Positions 27,004 to 36,094 of a DNA stretch of 64,000 nucleotides are shown piece by piece. Position 1 is the stretch's first letter. Each line of letters starts with the position of its first letter. The stretch comes from Leyella lascolaii. Its GTDB lineage: Bacteria > Bacteroidota > Bacteroidia > Bacteroidales > Bacteroidaceae. Location: contig NZ_LT556034.1 in assembly GCF_900079775.1 (NCBI RefSeq), positions 229,943 to 293,942 on the forward strand. Direction: 5' to 3'. The notes beneath the pieces are model-generated. The model made no database searches. It saw only the letters and a program-made list of their open reading frames with translations, and had not been told where the DNA came from. The translations under genes and the position numbers were made by a program.

Positions 27004-27759
27004 ATGTTAGAGATAAAAGACCTGCGCGCCAGAATAGGCGACAAAGAGATACTCAAAGGTATAAACCTTACGATAAAGGACGGCGAGACGCACGCCATAA
27101 TGGGACCTAACGGTTCGGGAAAATCCACACTCAGCGCGGTGCTTACGGGCAATCCGCTGTATGAGGTGACCGCCGGCACAGCGTTCTTCAACGGAAAGAA
27201 CCTGCTGGAGATGAAGCCGGAGGACCGCGCCAACGAGGGACTGTTCCTCTCGTTCCAGTATCCTGTGGAGATTCCGGGTGTGTCGATGACCAACTTCCTC
27301 AGGACTGCCGTAAACGAGAAACGCAAGTATCAGGGACTGCCGGAACTGAAGACAGCCGACTTCCTCAAGCTCATGAACGAGAAAAGAAAGATAGTGGAGC
27401 TTGACAGCAAGTTCACCCGACGCTCGGTGAACGAGGGTTTCAGCGGCGGCGAAAAGAAGCGCAACGAGATCTTCCAGATGGCTATGCTCGAACCGAAGCT
27501 TGCCATCCTCGACGAGACAGACTCCGGACTGGACATCGACGCGCTGCGAATCGTGGCGGAAGGTGTGAACAAACTGAAGACACCGGAGTCGAGCACAATC
27601 GTCATAACCCACTATGAGCGTCTGCTCGACATCATAAAGCCCGACGTGGTTCACGTTCTCTACAAGGGACGGATAGTCAAGACCGCCGGACCGGAGCTGT
27701 CGAAGGAGATTGAGAAAAGAGGCTACGACTGGATTAAGGCAGAAATCGGAGAGGAGTGA
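27004..27759 (+). CDS. sufC: Fe-S assembly ATPase SufC
   Basis: 251 residues, ABC-type ATPase that drives the SufBC2D scaffold in the cytoplasm. Walker A GPNGSGKST, Q-loop region FLSFQYPVEIPGVSMTNFLR typical of SufC, signature FSGGEKKRNEIFQM, Walker B LAILDETDSGLDID, switch His in VITHYERLL. No membrane segments. It ends 2 bases before the sufD ATG, so translation is probably coupled. Confidence 0.97.
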   Translation: MLEIKDLRARIGDKEILKGINLTIKDGETHAIMGPNGSGKSTLSAVLTGNPLYEVTAGTAFFNGKNLLEMKPEDRANEGLFLSFQYPVEIPGVSMTNFLRTAVNEKRKYQGLPELKTADFLKLMNEKRKIVELDSKFTRRSVNEGFSGGEKKRNEIFQMAMLEPKLAILDETDSGLDIDALRIVAEGVNKLKTPESSTIVITHYERLLDIIKPDVVHVLYKGRIVKTAGPELSKEIEKRGYDWIKAEIGEE

Positions 27760-27761
27760 TT

Positions 27762-29105
27762 ATGGGAAGCGAAAAACAGTATATAGACCTTTACGGGTCG
27801 GGACGCGACGCATTGTTCAGCCACAGCGCGGCGGCTCTGAACGCCGTCAGGGACAAGGCGTTCGATGATTTCCGGCGTCTCGGTTTCCCCACACGCAAGG
27901 TGGAGAAATACAAATACACGGATATGGACGCGATTTTCAGTCCGGACTATGGTCTCAACCTCAATCGTCTGGACATTCCGGTGAACCCTTACGATGTGTT
28001 CCGGTGCGACGTCCCTAATCTGAGCACGTCGCTCTACTTCGTGGTGAACGATGCTTTCTACAGCCGGCTCATGCCCAAGTCCACACTTCCGGAGGGAGTT
28101 TATGTGGGCTCGTTGAACGCTTATGCCGCCGAAAACCCCGGTTTCATCGCTGATTATTACGCCCGTATCGCCCGGACGGACACTGACGCCGTGACGGCTC
28201 TCAACACCATGCTGGCGCAGGACGGACTGCTTGTGCATGTGCCGCGCAACGTAAAGGTAGAGCGCGCCATACAGGTGATAAACATCCTCCGGGCTGATGT
28301 CGACCTGATGGTGAACCGCCGTGTGCTCATCGTTCTTGACGAGGGAGCCGAGGCACGACTGCTTTTCTGCGACCATACTGCCGATGAGCGCCGCTTCCTT
28401 GCCACACAGGTGACGGAGGTTTACGTTGGGGCGAATGCCTCGCTCGAGCTTTATTGCATGGAGGAGACCCATCATCTGAACAGCCGTGTGAGCAATGTGT
28501 ACATAGAACAGCAGGCTGACAGCCGTGTGAGCCATAACGTCATAACCCTGCACAACGGCGTGACACGCAACTCCCTTGAGCTCGCTCTCTGCGGAAAAGG
28601 GGCGGAGTGTGACGTCAACGGCTTTGTCATCGCCGACAAGGAGCAGCATGTCGACAACAACACTCTCATAGACCACAGGGTGTCGCACTGCACGAGTCAT
28701 GAGCTCTACAAGTATGTGCTCGACGGCAGGTCCGTCGGTGCGTTCGCCGGAAAGGTGCTTGTTCGCGAGGGTGCGCAGAAGACTGTGTCGGATGAGGTGA
28801 ACCGTAACCTTTGCGCCACAAAGGAAGCCCGCATGTACACTCAGCCGATGCTCGAGATCTATGCCGACGATGTGAAGTGCTCGCACGGTTCTACCGTGGG
28901 ACAGCTCAACGACGCCGCACTGTTCTATATGCGCCAGCGCGGCATCCCGGTGAAGGAGGCGCGCCTGCTGCTCGAGTTCGCGTTCATCAATGAGGTCGTT
29001 GACAAGATAACGCTCGAACCGCTCCGCGACCGTCTGCATTACCTTGTGGAGAAGCGTTTCCGGGGCGAGTTGTGCAAATGTCAGGGATGCAGCATGTGCA
29101 AATAA
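27762..29105 (+). CDS. sufD: Fe-S assembly protein SufD
   Basis: 447 residues, paralogue of SufB and third part of SufBC2D. Marks: FPTRKVEKYKYTDMDAIF near the N terminus, the beta-helix core, FVIADKEQHVDNNTLIDHRVSHCTSHELYKYVLDG, GAFAGKVLVREGAQKT, and the C-terminal DVKCSHGSTVGQLNDAALFYMRQRGI with the conserved His. A GTG 6 bases earlier (27756) would overlap sufC, but the ATG at 27762 is the more usual start. The last residues include a Cys-rich end (CKCQGCSMCK) that could bind metal and is seen in some Bacteroidota SufD proteins. Confidence 0.95.
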   Translation: MGSEKQYIDLYGSGRDALFSHSAAALNAVRDKAFDDFRRLGFPTRKVEKYKYTDMDAIFSPDYGLNLNRLDIPVNPYDVFRCDVPNLSTSLYFVVNDAFYSRLMPKSTLPEGVYVGSLNAYAAENPGFIADYYARIARTDTDAVTALNTMLAQDGLLVHVPRNVKVERAIQVINILRADVDLMVNRRVLIVLDEGAEARLLFCDHTADERRFLATQVTEVYVGANASLELYCMEETHHLNSRVSNVYIEQQADSRVSHNVITLHNGVTRNSLELALCGKGAECDVNGFVIADKEQHVDNNTLIDHRVSHCTSHELYKYVLDGRSVGAFAGKVLVREGAQKTVSDEVNRNLCATKEARMYTQPMLEIYADDVKCSHGSTVGQLNDAALFYMRQRGIPVKEARLLLEFAFINEVVDKITLEPLRDRLHYLVEKRFRGELCKCQGCSMCK

Positions 29106-29127
29106 AAGGTTTTACAGTCATTAAAAC

Positions 29128-30351
29128 ATGGTTATGACATACGATGTAAACGCCATACGCAGGGACTTTCCCATACTCTCCACCACAGTCTACGAAAGAC
29201 CGCTGGTATATCTCGACAATGCCGCCACGACGCAGAAGCCGCTTTGTGTGCTCGACGCCATGCGGCATGAGTATCTCAACGCCAACGCCAACGTGCACCG
29301 TGGTGTGCACTATCTGTCGCAGCAGGCAACCGAACTGCATGAGGCGGCGCGCGAGACGGTGCGCCGTTTCATCAATGCCGGAAAGACCGAAGAGGTGATT
29401 TTCACACGTGGAACGACAGAGAGCATCAATCTCGTGGCGTCCTCTTTCTGCGAGGAATTCATGAAAGAGGGCGATGAAATCATCGTTTCCGTGATGGAAC
29501 ACCATTCCAACATCGTGCCGTGGCAGCTTCAGGCTGCCCGTCGCGGAGTGGCTGTCAGGGTGATACCGATGAACGATGAGGGCGAGCTTGACATGGAAGC
29601 GTATGCCGGCATGTTCACGGAGCGCACCAAGATAGTGAGTGTCGCCCATGTGAGCAACGTCCTCGGAACGGTCAATCCGGTGAGGGAGATGATACGCATT
29701 GCCCACTCTCACGGTGTGCCTGTGCTGATAGACGGGGCGCAGAGCACACCGCATTTCAAGGTGGACGTGCAGGAGCTCGACTGTGACTTCTTCGCTTTCA
29801 GCGGACATAAGATATACGGTCCCACCGGCATAGGTGTGCTTTACGGCAAGGAAGAGTGGCTCGACCGCATGCCGCCATACCAGGGCGGCGGTGAGATGAT
29901 AGAGAGCGTGACGTTCGAGAAGACCGTTTTCCAGAGCCTGCCGTTCAAGTTCGAGGCTGGAACTCCTGACTACATAGCCACCCACGGGCTTGCAGTGGCG
30001 CTCGATTATGTTAATGATATAGGGTTGGAAAACATCTCTTCGCACGAGCGTGAGCTTACTTCCTACTGCATGGAACAGATGCGTTCCATCGATGGAATCG
30101 CCCTTTTCGGCACATCAGAGCATAAGGACGCCGTTGTGTCATTCCTTGTGGGCGACATCCACCATCTCGATATGGGCACGTTGCTCGACCGCCTCGGCAT
30201 CGCTGTCCGCACGGGTCACCACTGCGCGCAGCCCGTTATGCAGCGTTACGGCATACAGGGTGCGGTGCGCGCTTCGTTCGCCATGTACAACACAAGGGAA
30301 GAGATTGACGCGCTTGTAGAGGGAGTCAGACGAGTGAGCCGTATGTTCTGA
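29128..30351 (+). CDS. sufS: Cysteine desulfurase SufS
   Basis: 407 residues, PLP-dependent group II cysteine desulfurase that supplies persulfide sulfur for Fe-S assembly. Marks: N-terminal FPILSTTVYERPLVYLDNAATTQKP, EVIFTRGTTESINLVA, EHHSNIVPWQ, DGAQSTPH, the PLP-binding Lys in FFAFSGHKIYGPTGIGVLYG, the active-site Cys in RTGHHCAQPVM and the C-terminal RASFAMYNTREEID. No sufE or sufU gene is visible nearby. It is 22 bases after sufD and 10 bases before the next gene, which suggests the operon continues. Confidence 0.96.
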   Translation: MVMTYDVNAIRRDFPILSTTVYERPLVYLDNAATTQKPLCVLDAMRHEYLNANANVHRGVHYLSQQATELHEAARETVRRFINAGKTEEVIFTRGTTESINLVASSFCEEFMKEGDEIIVSVMEHHSNIVPWQLQAARRGVAVRVIPMNDEGELDMEAYAGMFTERTKIVSVAHVSNVLGTVNPVREMIRIAHSHGVPVLIDGAQSTPHFKVDVQELDCDFFAFSGHKIYGPTGIGVLYGKEEWLDRMPPYQGGGEMIESVTFEKTVFQSLPFKFEAGTPDYIATHGLAVALDYVNDIGLENISSHERELTSYCMEQMRSIDGIALFGTSEHKDAVVSFLVGDIHHLDMGTLLDRLGIAVRTGHHCAQPVMQRYGIQGAVRASFAMYNTREEIDALVEGVRRVSRMF

Positions 30352-30361
30352 GTTTCTGAGA

Positions 30362-32122
30362 ATGAAAATGACCTTTTATGAAATAGCGTTAAATATAAGT
30401 TGTTGCGTTTTTTTCAGTGATGCGGAAAAGTGTAGGCAAGGCAGTGTGAGGCATTGTCACGTGCTGTTGTCTGCCGCATTTTCCTTCCTTTTCTTATTCA
30501 TTCTGTCGGCTCTTCCAGCATATGGCGCAACAGACGAGGCACAGCGCGATTACATAAAAGCCCTTTCCATGACAGAACACGGTGATAATGCAAGAGCACT
30601 CTTCCTGCTCAACCGTCTGTCCGACAGCCTTTCCTTGTTGAAAAACAGTATTAAAGACAGACGGCTGCTCATGAATGTCGACCGTCTGAGAGGCAAGAAT
30701 TATCAGTCGCTCGGAGACCTTGACAGGGCACTGCGTCTGTATCGCAGTGCGATGAACAGAGCCAGAGGGCTGTCCGAAGACCACATTCATGCCCTCCTGT
30801 GCAATGACATCTTCGGGATATACTATTCTTCAGGACGTTATTCCGATGCTGGAGATTTGCTTCGGCAGGCACTTGGAATAAACCTGTCTTTGAACGATTC
30901 GGTCAATATACGGGACAATTATAATAATCTTGGACTTGTATCCTACGCCCTGAAAAATTACGGTGAGGCACTCTGCTATATGGACAGTGCTTTCAGATAC
31001 ACGTCATCTGCTGACAGACTCGGGCAGTCGTTGATATACACAAACCGCGCCGAAGTGTACTGCGCGCAGAAAGATTATACACGTGCTGAGGCTGAACTGT
31101 ACAGGGCATCACGCCTTCAGTCATCCCTGAAATTCAATCCCGACATTCTTCAGACCATGCTCAATACGGCTTATGTCAAGGCTTTGCTCGGTAAGGAAGG
31201 TGAGGCACGCCGCATGGTGAGGCTCATACACCGTAGGTTGCCTGGCACTCCGTTGGCGGTGCAGACGCGTTCCTATCGTCAGCTTACCGACATATCGTTC
31301 GTATTAGGAGATTCCATTGAGGCACTGCACAATATTATAAAGTATGAGGAAACGGGCGATTCTGTCTGGCGGGAAAACAGTGACAGGCAGTTGCGGCAAC
31401 TTCTTGTAGCCTACGACTCCGAAAGGCTGAAGAACGCAAACAGCAGACTGGAGGCTTCGGTCGGCACATTAGGTACCATTGTATTCCTCCGCACGCTCAT
31501 GGTGTGTGTTGTTTCAGTATTCCTTTTGATACTTGCCGCATTCACAGTCATACTTCTCTTTCGCATCCGAAGCGACCGTAGAAAGAACAGACTCATAAAT
31601 ATACAGCGTGACAGACTTGTCTACTATGAGCAGCGCGAGCACGAACGTCGCCAGCGGGAGATGAACAACCAGCTCGACAGTAAGAACCGTCAGCTCACCA
31701 CCTACACCATTGATCTTGCGTCGATAAGTGAGTTCCATCGCAAATTAAGCGACGTACTGACTGATATTTGCGATGGAATGGGGAAAAATAAGAGTCAGGA
31801 CCGTAAAAGGCTCAATGACATAATACATGCCCTGCAACATTATAACGACAAACCGGTGAGTGAGGATTTCAGGGTGTTCTTCGATGAAGTGCATCCTGAT
31901 TTCCTCAACCGTCTGTCGCAGCAATATCCCAATCTCAGCAATACAGACGTGCGTCTGTGCGCCTATCTGCACATAGGCATGTCGACAAAGGAAATATCCG
32001 CCCTTACATTCCGTGAGGTGCGGAGCGTCGAGTCGTCACGTCATCGTCTGCGGAAGAAGCTCGGTGTGCCTCAGGGTGTGAGCATTCACGATTTTCTTAA
32101 TGATATTGTAGGCTCAGAATAG
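30362..32122 (+). CDS. TPR-containing membrane sensor with C-terminal HTH (LuxR-like) domain
   Basis: 586 residues. Hydrophobic stretch at about 35-53 (signal peptide or anchor), TPR-like helices from about 60 to 330 (NNLGLVSYALKNYGEALCYMDSAF is a clear repeat), a transmembrane helix at about 375-400 (LMVCVVSVFLLILAAFTVIL), a coiled coil rich in Arg/Gln/Glu, and a C-terminal region ending in a LuxR-like helix-turn-helix (TDVRLCAYLHIGMSTKEISA, RSVESSRHRLRKKLGV). This architecture is common in Bacteroidota as a membrane-tethered regulator with periplasmic TPRs; its signals are mostly unknown. The start is uncertain: a GTG at 30446 gives a more normal signal peptide. It lies 10 bases after sufS, so it may be cotranscribed with the suf genes. 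Confidence 0.85.
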   Translation: MKMTFYEIALNISCCVFFSDAEKCRQGSVRHCHVLLSAAFSFLFLFILSALPAYGATDEAQRDYIKALSMTEHGDNARALFLLNRLSDSLSLLKNSIKDRRLLMNVDRLRGKNYQSLGDLDRALRLYRSAMNRARGLSEDHIHALLCNDIFGIYYSSGRYSDAGDLLRQALGINLSLNDSVNIRDNYNNLGLVSYALKNYGEALCYMDSAFRYTSSADRLGQSLIYTNRAEVYCAQKDYTRAEAELYRASRLQSSLKFNPDILQTMLNTAYVKALLGKEGEARRMVRLIHRRLPGTPLAVQTRSYRQLTDISFVLGDSIEALHNIIKYEETGDSVWRENSDRQLRQLLVAYDSERLKNANSRLEASVGTLGTIVFLRTLMVCVVSVFLLILAAFTVILLFRIRSDRRKNRLINIQRDRLVYYEQREHERRQREMNNQLDSKNRQLTTYTIDLASISEFHRKLSDVLTDICDGMGKNKSQDRKRLNDIIHALQHYNDKPVSEDFRVFFDEVHPDFLNRLSQQYPNLSNTDVRLCAYLHIGMSTKEISALTFREVRSVESSRHRLRKKLGVPQGVSIHDFLNDIVGSE

Positions 32123-32176
32123 AAATGCAGTGGTAATGCAGTAGTGATGATTGTACATTGAAAAATGATTTTAATG

Positions 32177-32184
32177 TAATTTTG
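32177..32184 (+). promoter_or_regulatory. Promoter -7 box of the 1005-residue secreted protein gene
   Basis: TAATTTTG matches TAnnTTTG, 28 bases before the start codon. No convincing -33 box. Confidence 0.5.
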
Positions 32185-32212
32185 TAACGTTAATTCTTTA
32201 AAATCAAAACAA

Positions 32213-35200
32213 ATGTACGTAAATCCACATTATTTCATTAAAAAGCATCTGTTTGCGGCTTTTCTGTCTCTGGCTGCGGGCAGTGCGCGTGCCGGTAACG
32301 GCGATGTGGTGTTCGGAGAGACCTTCGACACCGAAGACGACTTTGCCCGATGGACACTTGTTGACAACAATGGCGGACGCACATGGGAATTTCTCAACGG
32401 TGCGATGGCATACATGTTGGATTATCAGACAGGTCTTCCGGGAGACGACTGGAGCATTTCTCCGGAGTTCCATCTTTCTGCCGGAAGGGTGTATGAGCTC
32501 AGTTTCCATCTCGGAATAAACTCAAAACCGGAAAATCTGAAAGTGTGTCTCGGAACGTCGTCAGACCCTTTAACGTTCACCACGGAACTCGCCGATTATA
32601 ATAATGTGGTGTCTTCCGATTCCGGGAAAAAGAATGTCAAGCTATATGTAAGTTCTGACGGAGCCTACCGTCTTGGCTTTTACGCATACAGCGAGCCCAA
32701 CATGCACCGCATAGACATAGACAATGTATATGTGACGGACATCTCTTCGGCGGGTGTGCCCGGTGCTGTCACCGGTCTGTCGGTTGTTCCGGCAGAGCTT
32801 GGAGGCATGTCGGCGGAACTGTCGTTTTATGCTCCTGAAGTTACAGCCACCGACGGTATTCTGTCAGGAAATACGGACATCAACATCTACCGTAACGGCA
32901 ATGACGTCCCGGCAAAGACATATAAAGATGTGAAGCCGGGCGCGGGGCTGACGTGGAAAGACACGGAACCGGTACACGGATTCAACACCTACCGCATTGT
33001 TGCGTCAAATGCCGAGGGTGAGGGCGCGGCTTCCGAACGGAAGATATTCGTGGGTCCCGACGCTCCGGTAGCCGTTTCCGATGTTGTGGCGAGACTCAAT
33101 GCGGACAAGAGCGTCACCGTGACATGGAACGCTCCGGCAGCTTCTGTTAACGGAGGATATGTCGATTTCGACAATATCACATACACCATAGCCCGCGACG
33201 GCAAGGTTATAGCGTCGTCATTCAAGGGTGTCGCCTACACAGACAAGGTGCCTGTGGAGCGCGGTCAGGCTCTCGTGTCTTACACCGTCACCCCTGTCGC
33301 TGCGGGGCATAGCGGTGAGGCGACTGTGTCTTCGTCTGTCCTGAGCGGTGTGCCGCTCGGACTGCCCTACAAGGAGTCGTTTTCCGGACAGACTCCTGCT
33401 GTGCCATGGTTTGTTGACGGCAATGCCGCAGACTTCGAATGGCACACCATCGGTGACGATGAAATGGGCGAATTTGAGGAAGTAATGACGCAAGACAGCG
33501 ACAACGGAATGATTGTCGCCGAGTCAAAATACGCCGACTACGACACCCGTTCGCGCTATGTCTCTCCGCTCATCGACCTTTCCGGAGCCGTCAACCCTGA
33601 ACTCCGGTTCTGGTTTTACAAAGCCCGCAGTCCGTGGTATGACCCAGACTGGGACGGAGAAGTGAACGACCGGCTGCAGGTTCAGATATCTTTCGAAGGC
33701 GGAGAATGGCAGGATGTGGACAATGCGCTGTTCTATCAGAACGAGAACTCGGACGGATGGGTGGAGTGTGTCGTCAATCTGCCGAAGCAGAAGGCGTCGT
33801 TCGCCAACATCGGACTGCTCGCCATCGCCGAGGCTGAAGCCGGAGCATATCGCAACATGTATGTGGACAACATAAGTATAGACGAGTCCGAATATGCCAA
33901 CGACCTTGCCGTCACGTCGTTTACGGTAGACAACAAGCGAGCCGGCATAGGCGATGACGTCACCTATACGGCTTCAGTGTTCAATCATGGAGGCAATGTA
34001 GCCAGCGGCTACAAGGTGGAATTCGTGCGCGACGGAGAGACCGTTGCGACAGTCAACGGAACTGATGTCAACCCCGCCAGCACCGTAAGTGTAATCTGTA
34101 AGCTCACAGCCACGCCTGCCGATGCTGTCGCCGACAGCCATGAATGGCATGCCGTAGTGAGGTATGATGCCGATGAATTCGACGGAAATGATGTTTCCGG
34201 TACACTCGTCACCTCTGTGCGGCGTTCTGATTTGCCCGTTGTCGTCGGTCTTTCAGCCACAGGTGTCCCCGGCAATGTGTCGCTCACATGGAATGCGGCA
34301 TCCTCAGTCGCGCCGGTGGAGCATGGAGAAATGCATACAGTGACAGACGGTTTTGAGGACTACGAGCCGTTCATTATAGACAACATCGGTGCTTGGAGCG
34401 TTTACGATGCCGACAAGTCGACTACCATTGTGTCGCCCCGCATCCCCGTAAGTTACGACAATCAGGGCGCGCCGATGGCATTTCAGGTGTTCAACCTTGC
34501 GCAGGCAGGCGTGTGGACGGACGACAATCAGGACTACGCCTTTGTTCCTGTTAATGACGCAAGCAGGCAGATGCTTGTGTGCCCGTCGGCAGACTGGCCT
34601 GCCGAAAACGACGACTGGCTCATCACTCCGCGCCTTGACGGACGGCGGCAGAAGATATCTTTCTATGCCAAGGGTGCAACATTCGACAACGAGTGGATAA
34701 ATGTATATTACTCCACCACAGACAATCACCACGACAGTTTTGTCAAGCTTAACGAGGACGACCATATCGTTGTGAGCGACGGATGGCACAAGTACACGTT
34801 TGAAGTGCCCGAAGGCGCCCGATATTTTGCCGTGCGGTGCGTGCGCCGTGTGGTCATGCTCATGGTCGACGACTTCACATATGCTCCCTATGACGGCAGC
34901 CGTGAGGCTGATGAACTGTTGGGTTACAATGTCTATCGCGACAATGTCAGGATAAATGCCGGACTTCTGACCGCCAACAGATTTACCGACATGGAAGCCG
35001 GTCATGACGATGCTGTGTACACGGTGACGGCTGTTTACGGCAGCGGTGAGAGTGCTTACTCCAATGAGGCAGTGCTCACAACAACCGGTGTCGTGCGTCC
35101 TGACACAGACACTCCGGCTGTCGAGGACGCGCGCTACGGCGTTGACGGACGCCGCCTCAATAAACCTGAAAGGGGAATAAATATAGTGAGAATGTCCGAC

Positions 35201-35230
35201 GGAAGCATACGCAAGGTAGTTGTGAGATGA
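32213..35230 (+). CDS. Large secreted multidomain protein with MAM/choice-of-anchor-J-like and Fn3-like domains
   Basis: 1005 residues. N-terminal signal peptide (LFAAFLSLAAGSARA). Jelly-roll modules resembling choice-of-anchor-J/MAM domains appear at about 30-180 (FGETFDTEDDFARWTLVDNNG..DDWSISPEFHLSAG), 390-560 (PYKESFSGQTPAVPWF) and 700-900 (DGFEDYEPFIIDNIGAW..NDDWLITPRLDG). Fn3-like modules lie between them (PGAVTGLSVVPAELGG, PVAVSDVVARLNADKS) and a CARDB-like stretch (NDLAVTSFTVDNKRAGIGDDV). It ends in the tail YGVDGRRLNKPERGINIVRM..IRKVVVR, very like that of the BspA-like protein. No catalytic motif is visible; an adhesive or carbohydrate-binding surface role is inferred. Own promoter and terminator. 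Confidence 0.85.
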   Translation: MYVNPHYFIKKHLFAAFLSLAAGSARAGNGDVVFGETFDTEDDFARWTLVDNNGGRTWEFLNGAMAYMLDYQTGLPGDDWSISPEFHLSAGRVYELSFHLGINSKPENLKVCLGTSSDPLTFTTELADYNNVVSSDSGKKNVKLYVSSDGAYRLGFYAYSEPNMHRIDIDNVYVTDISSAGVPGAVTGLSVVPAELGGMSAELSFYAPEVTATDGILSGNTDINIYRNGNDVPAKTYKDVKPGAGLTWKDTEPVHGFNTYRIVASNAEGEGAASERKIFVGPDAPVAVSDVVARLNADKSVTVTWNAPAASVNGGYVDFDNITYTIARDGKVIASSFKGVAYTDKVPVERGQALVSYTVTPVAAGHSGEATVSSSVLSGVPLGLPYKESFSGQTPAVPWFVDGNAADFEWHTIGDDEMGEFEEVMTQDSDNGMIVAESKYADYDTRSRYVSPLIDLSGAVNPELRFWFYKARSPWYDPDWDGEVNDRLQVQISFEGGEWQDVDNALFYQNENSDGWVECVVNLPKQKASFANIGLLAIAEAEAGAYRNMYVDNISIDESEYANDLAVTSFTVDNKRAGIGDDVTYTASVFNHGGNVASGYKVEFVRDGETVATVNGTDVNPASTVSVICKLTATPADAVADSHEWHAVVRYDADEFDGNDVSGTLVTSVRRSDLPVVVGLSATGVPGNVSLTWNAASSVAPVEHGEMHTVTDGFEDYEPFIIDNIGAWSVYDADKSTTIVSPRIPVSYDNQGAPMAFQVFNLAQAGVWTDDNQDYAFVPVNDASRQMLVCPSADWPAENDDWLITPRLDGRRQKISFYAKGATFDNEWINVYYSTTDNHHDSFVKLNEDDHIVVSDGWHKYTFEVPEGARYFAVRCVRRVVMLMVDDFTYAPYDGSREADELLGYNVYRDNVRINAGLLTANRFTDMEAGHDDAVYTVTAVYGSGESAYSNEAVLTTTGVVRPDTDTPAVEDARYGVDGRRLNKPERGINIVRMSDGSIRKVVVR

Positions 35231-35253
35231 AGCTGATGTATTAATCGGATTAT

Positions 35254-35285
35254 GGGAGACTCTCCGAAAGGCGGGTCTCCTTTTT
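35254..35285 (+). terminator. Terminator after the 1005-residue protein gene
   Basis: GGAGAC and GTCTCC pair around an inner partly paired loop, followed by TTTTT, 24 bases past the stop codon. Confidence 0.75.
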
Positions 35286-35548
35286 GCGTTATGTGTGTGC
35301 CTGCGACAGCAATCTTTCTCTTGTGGCGCGGCTTGTGTGCGCGCACGTGACAAATCTTCCCGTTAATATGTTTTTGCAAGTTTATTCGTTTTTTTCGTAT
35401 AAATATTCTGGCTGCGCTGAAATAAACTCCGCGAGAATCGGCTGTTTGCAGACGGAAGTGCCGCCGCATGCGAATACGCTTGTATTCAGGCGGTGGCGCA
35501 ATTGTCTCACAGTCAGTGTTATATGTTCACATCGCCGTTTCCGCGCCT

Positions 35549-35679
35549 CCGGATTCATTCTTCCGCAGTGTCAGAAACCCCCTTTCGCATTGCCAAAGAG
35601 CCTCTTCCGTGTGCCGGCAATGCCTTTTCCGGATGACGGAACGGCATGTTTTGAGATGCGGAAGAGCCTTTTCGGCATG
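35549..35679. repeat. 22-nt periodic repeat array D
   Basis: Six units of 22, 22, 22, 21, 23 and 21 nt (starts 35549, 35571, 35593, 35615, 35636, 35659), with cores such as AAAGAGCCTCTTCCG and GGAAGAGCCTTTTCGG. A weaker unit precedes at about 35525. It lies in the 35231-36094 gap; 35286-35524 and 35680-35928 hold nothing else I can support. Confidence 0.85.
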
Positions 35680-35928
35680 TCCGTAGACGGTGGACAGACT
35701 TCTCAAATTGTTTTTTCATGAATTTCAAAGTGTTTCCGTGGAATTTCCGTTATGTCCCGGATGCGCCGTATTTCTGTTTCCGATATTTCATCTGTCAAAA
35801 TATTTTACTTTCCGTTTTGCATTTTTATACGGTTTCATATACGTGCAGTCTTCATGCCGTGTAAGCGCACGGTGCGGACAGAAGCGACTTATGTCATACT
35901 GTGAGAAGATAAAAATATACAGGGTCAG

Positions 35929-35961
35929 ATTGTTTTATATGATATAAAATGCTTATATTTG
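35929..35961 (+). promoter_or_regulatory. Promoter of the metallophosphoesterase gene
   Basis: TATATTTG (35954-35961) is an exact -7 box. ATTG at 35929-35932, 21 bases upstream, is a near-match to the -33 box. The leader to the ATG is about 125 nt. Confidence 0.6.
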
Positions 35962-36094
35962 CAACCGGATTTTGTCTGACTAAGGACATACAACCATATT
36001 AATCTTATTGTCACCGCAATGTGGAACAGGCATCGTACGGATGCCGTGAACGGTGAAGCACATTATTATATATAAACTGAAAACCTCAAATAAA

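Noticed and set aside
27723..29039. 438-codon minus-strand ORF
   Set aside because: Opposite sufD, which is clearly the real gene; the reading is rich in His/Val/Arg as expected for an antisense frame.
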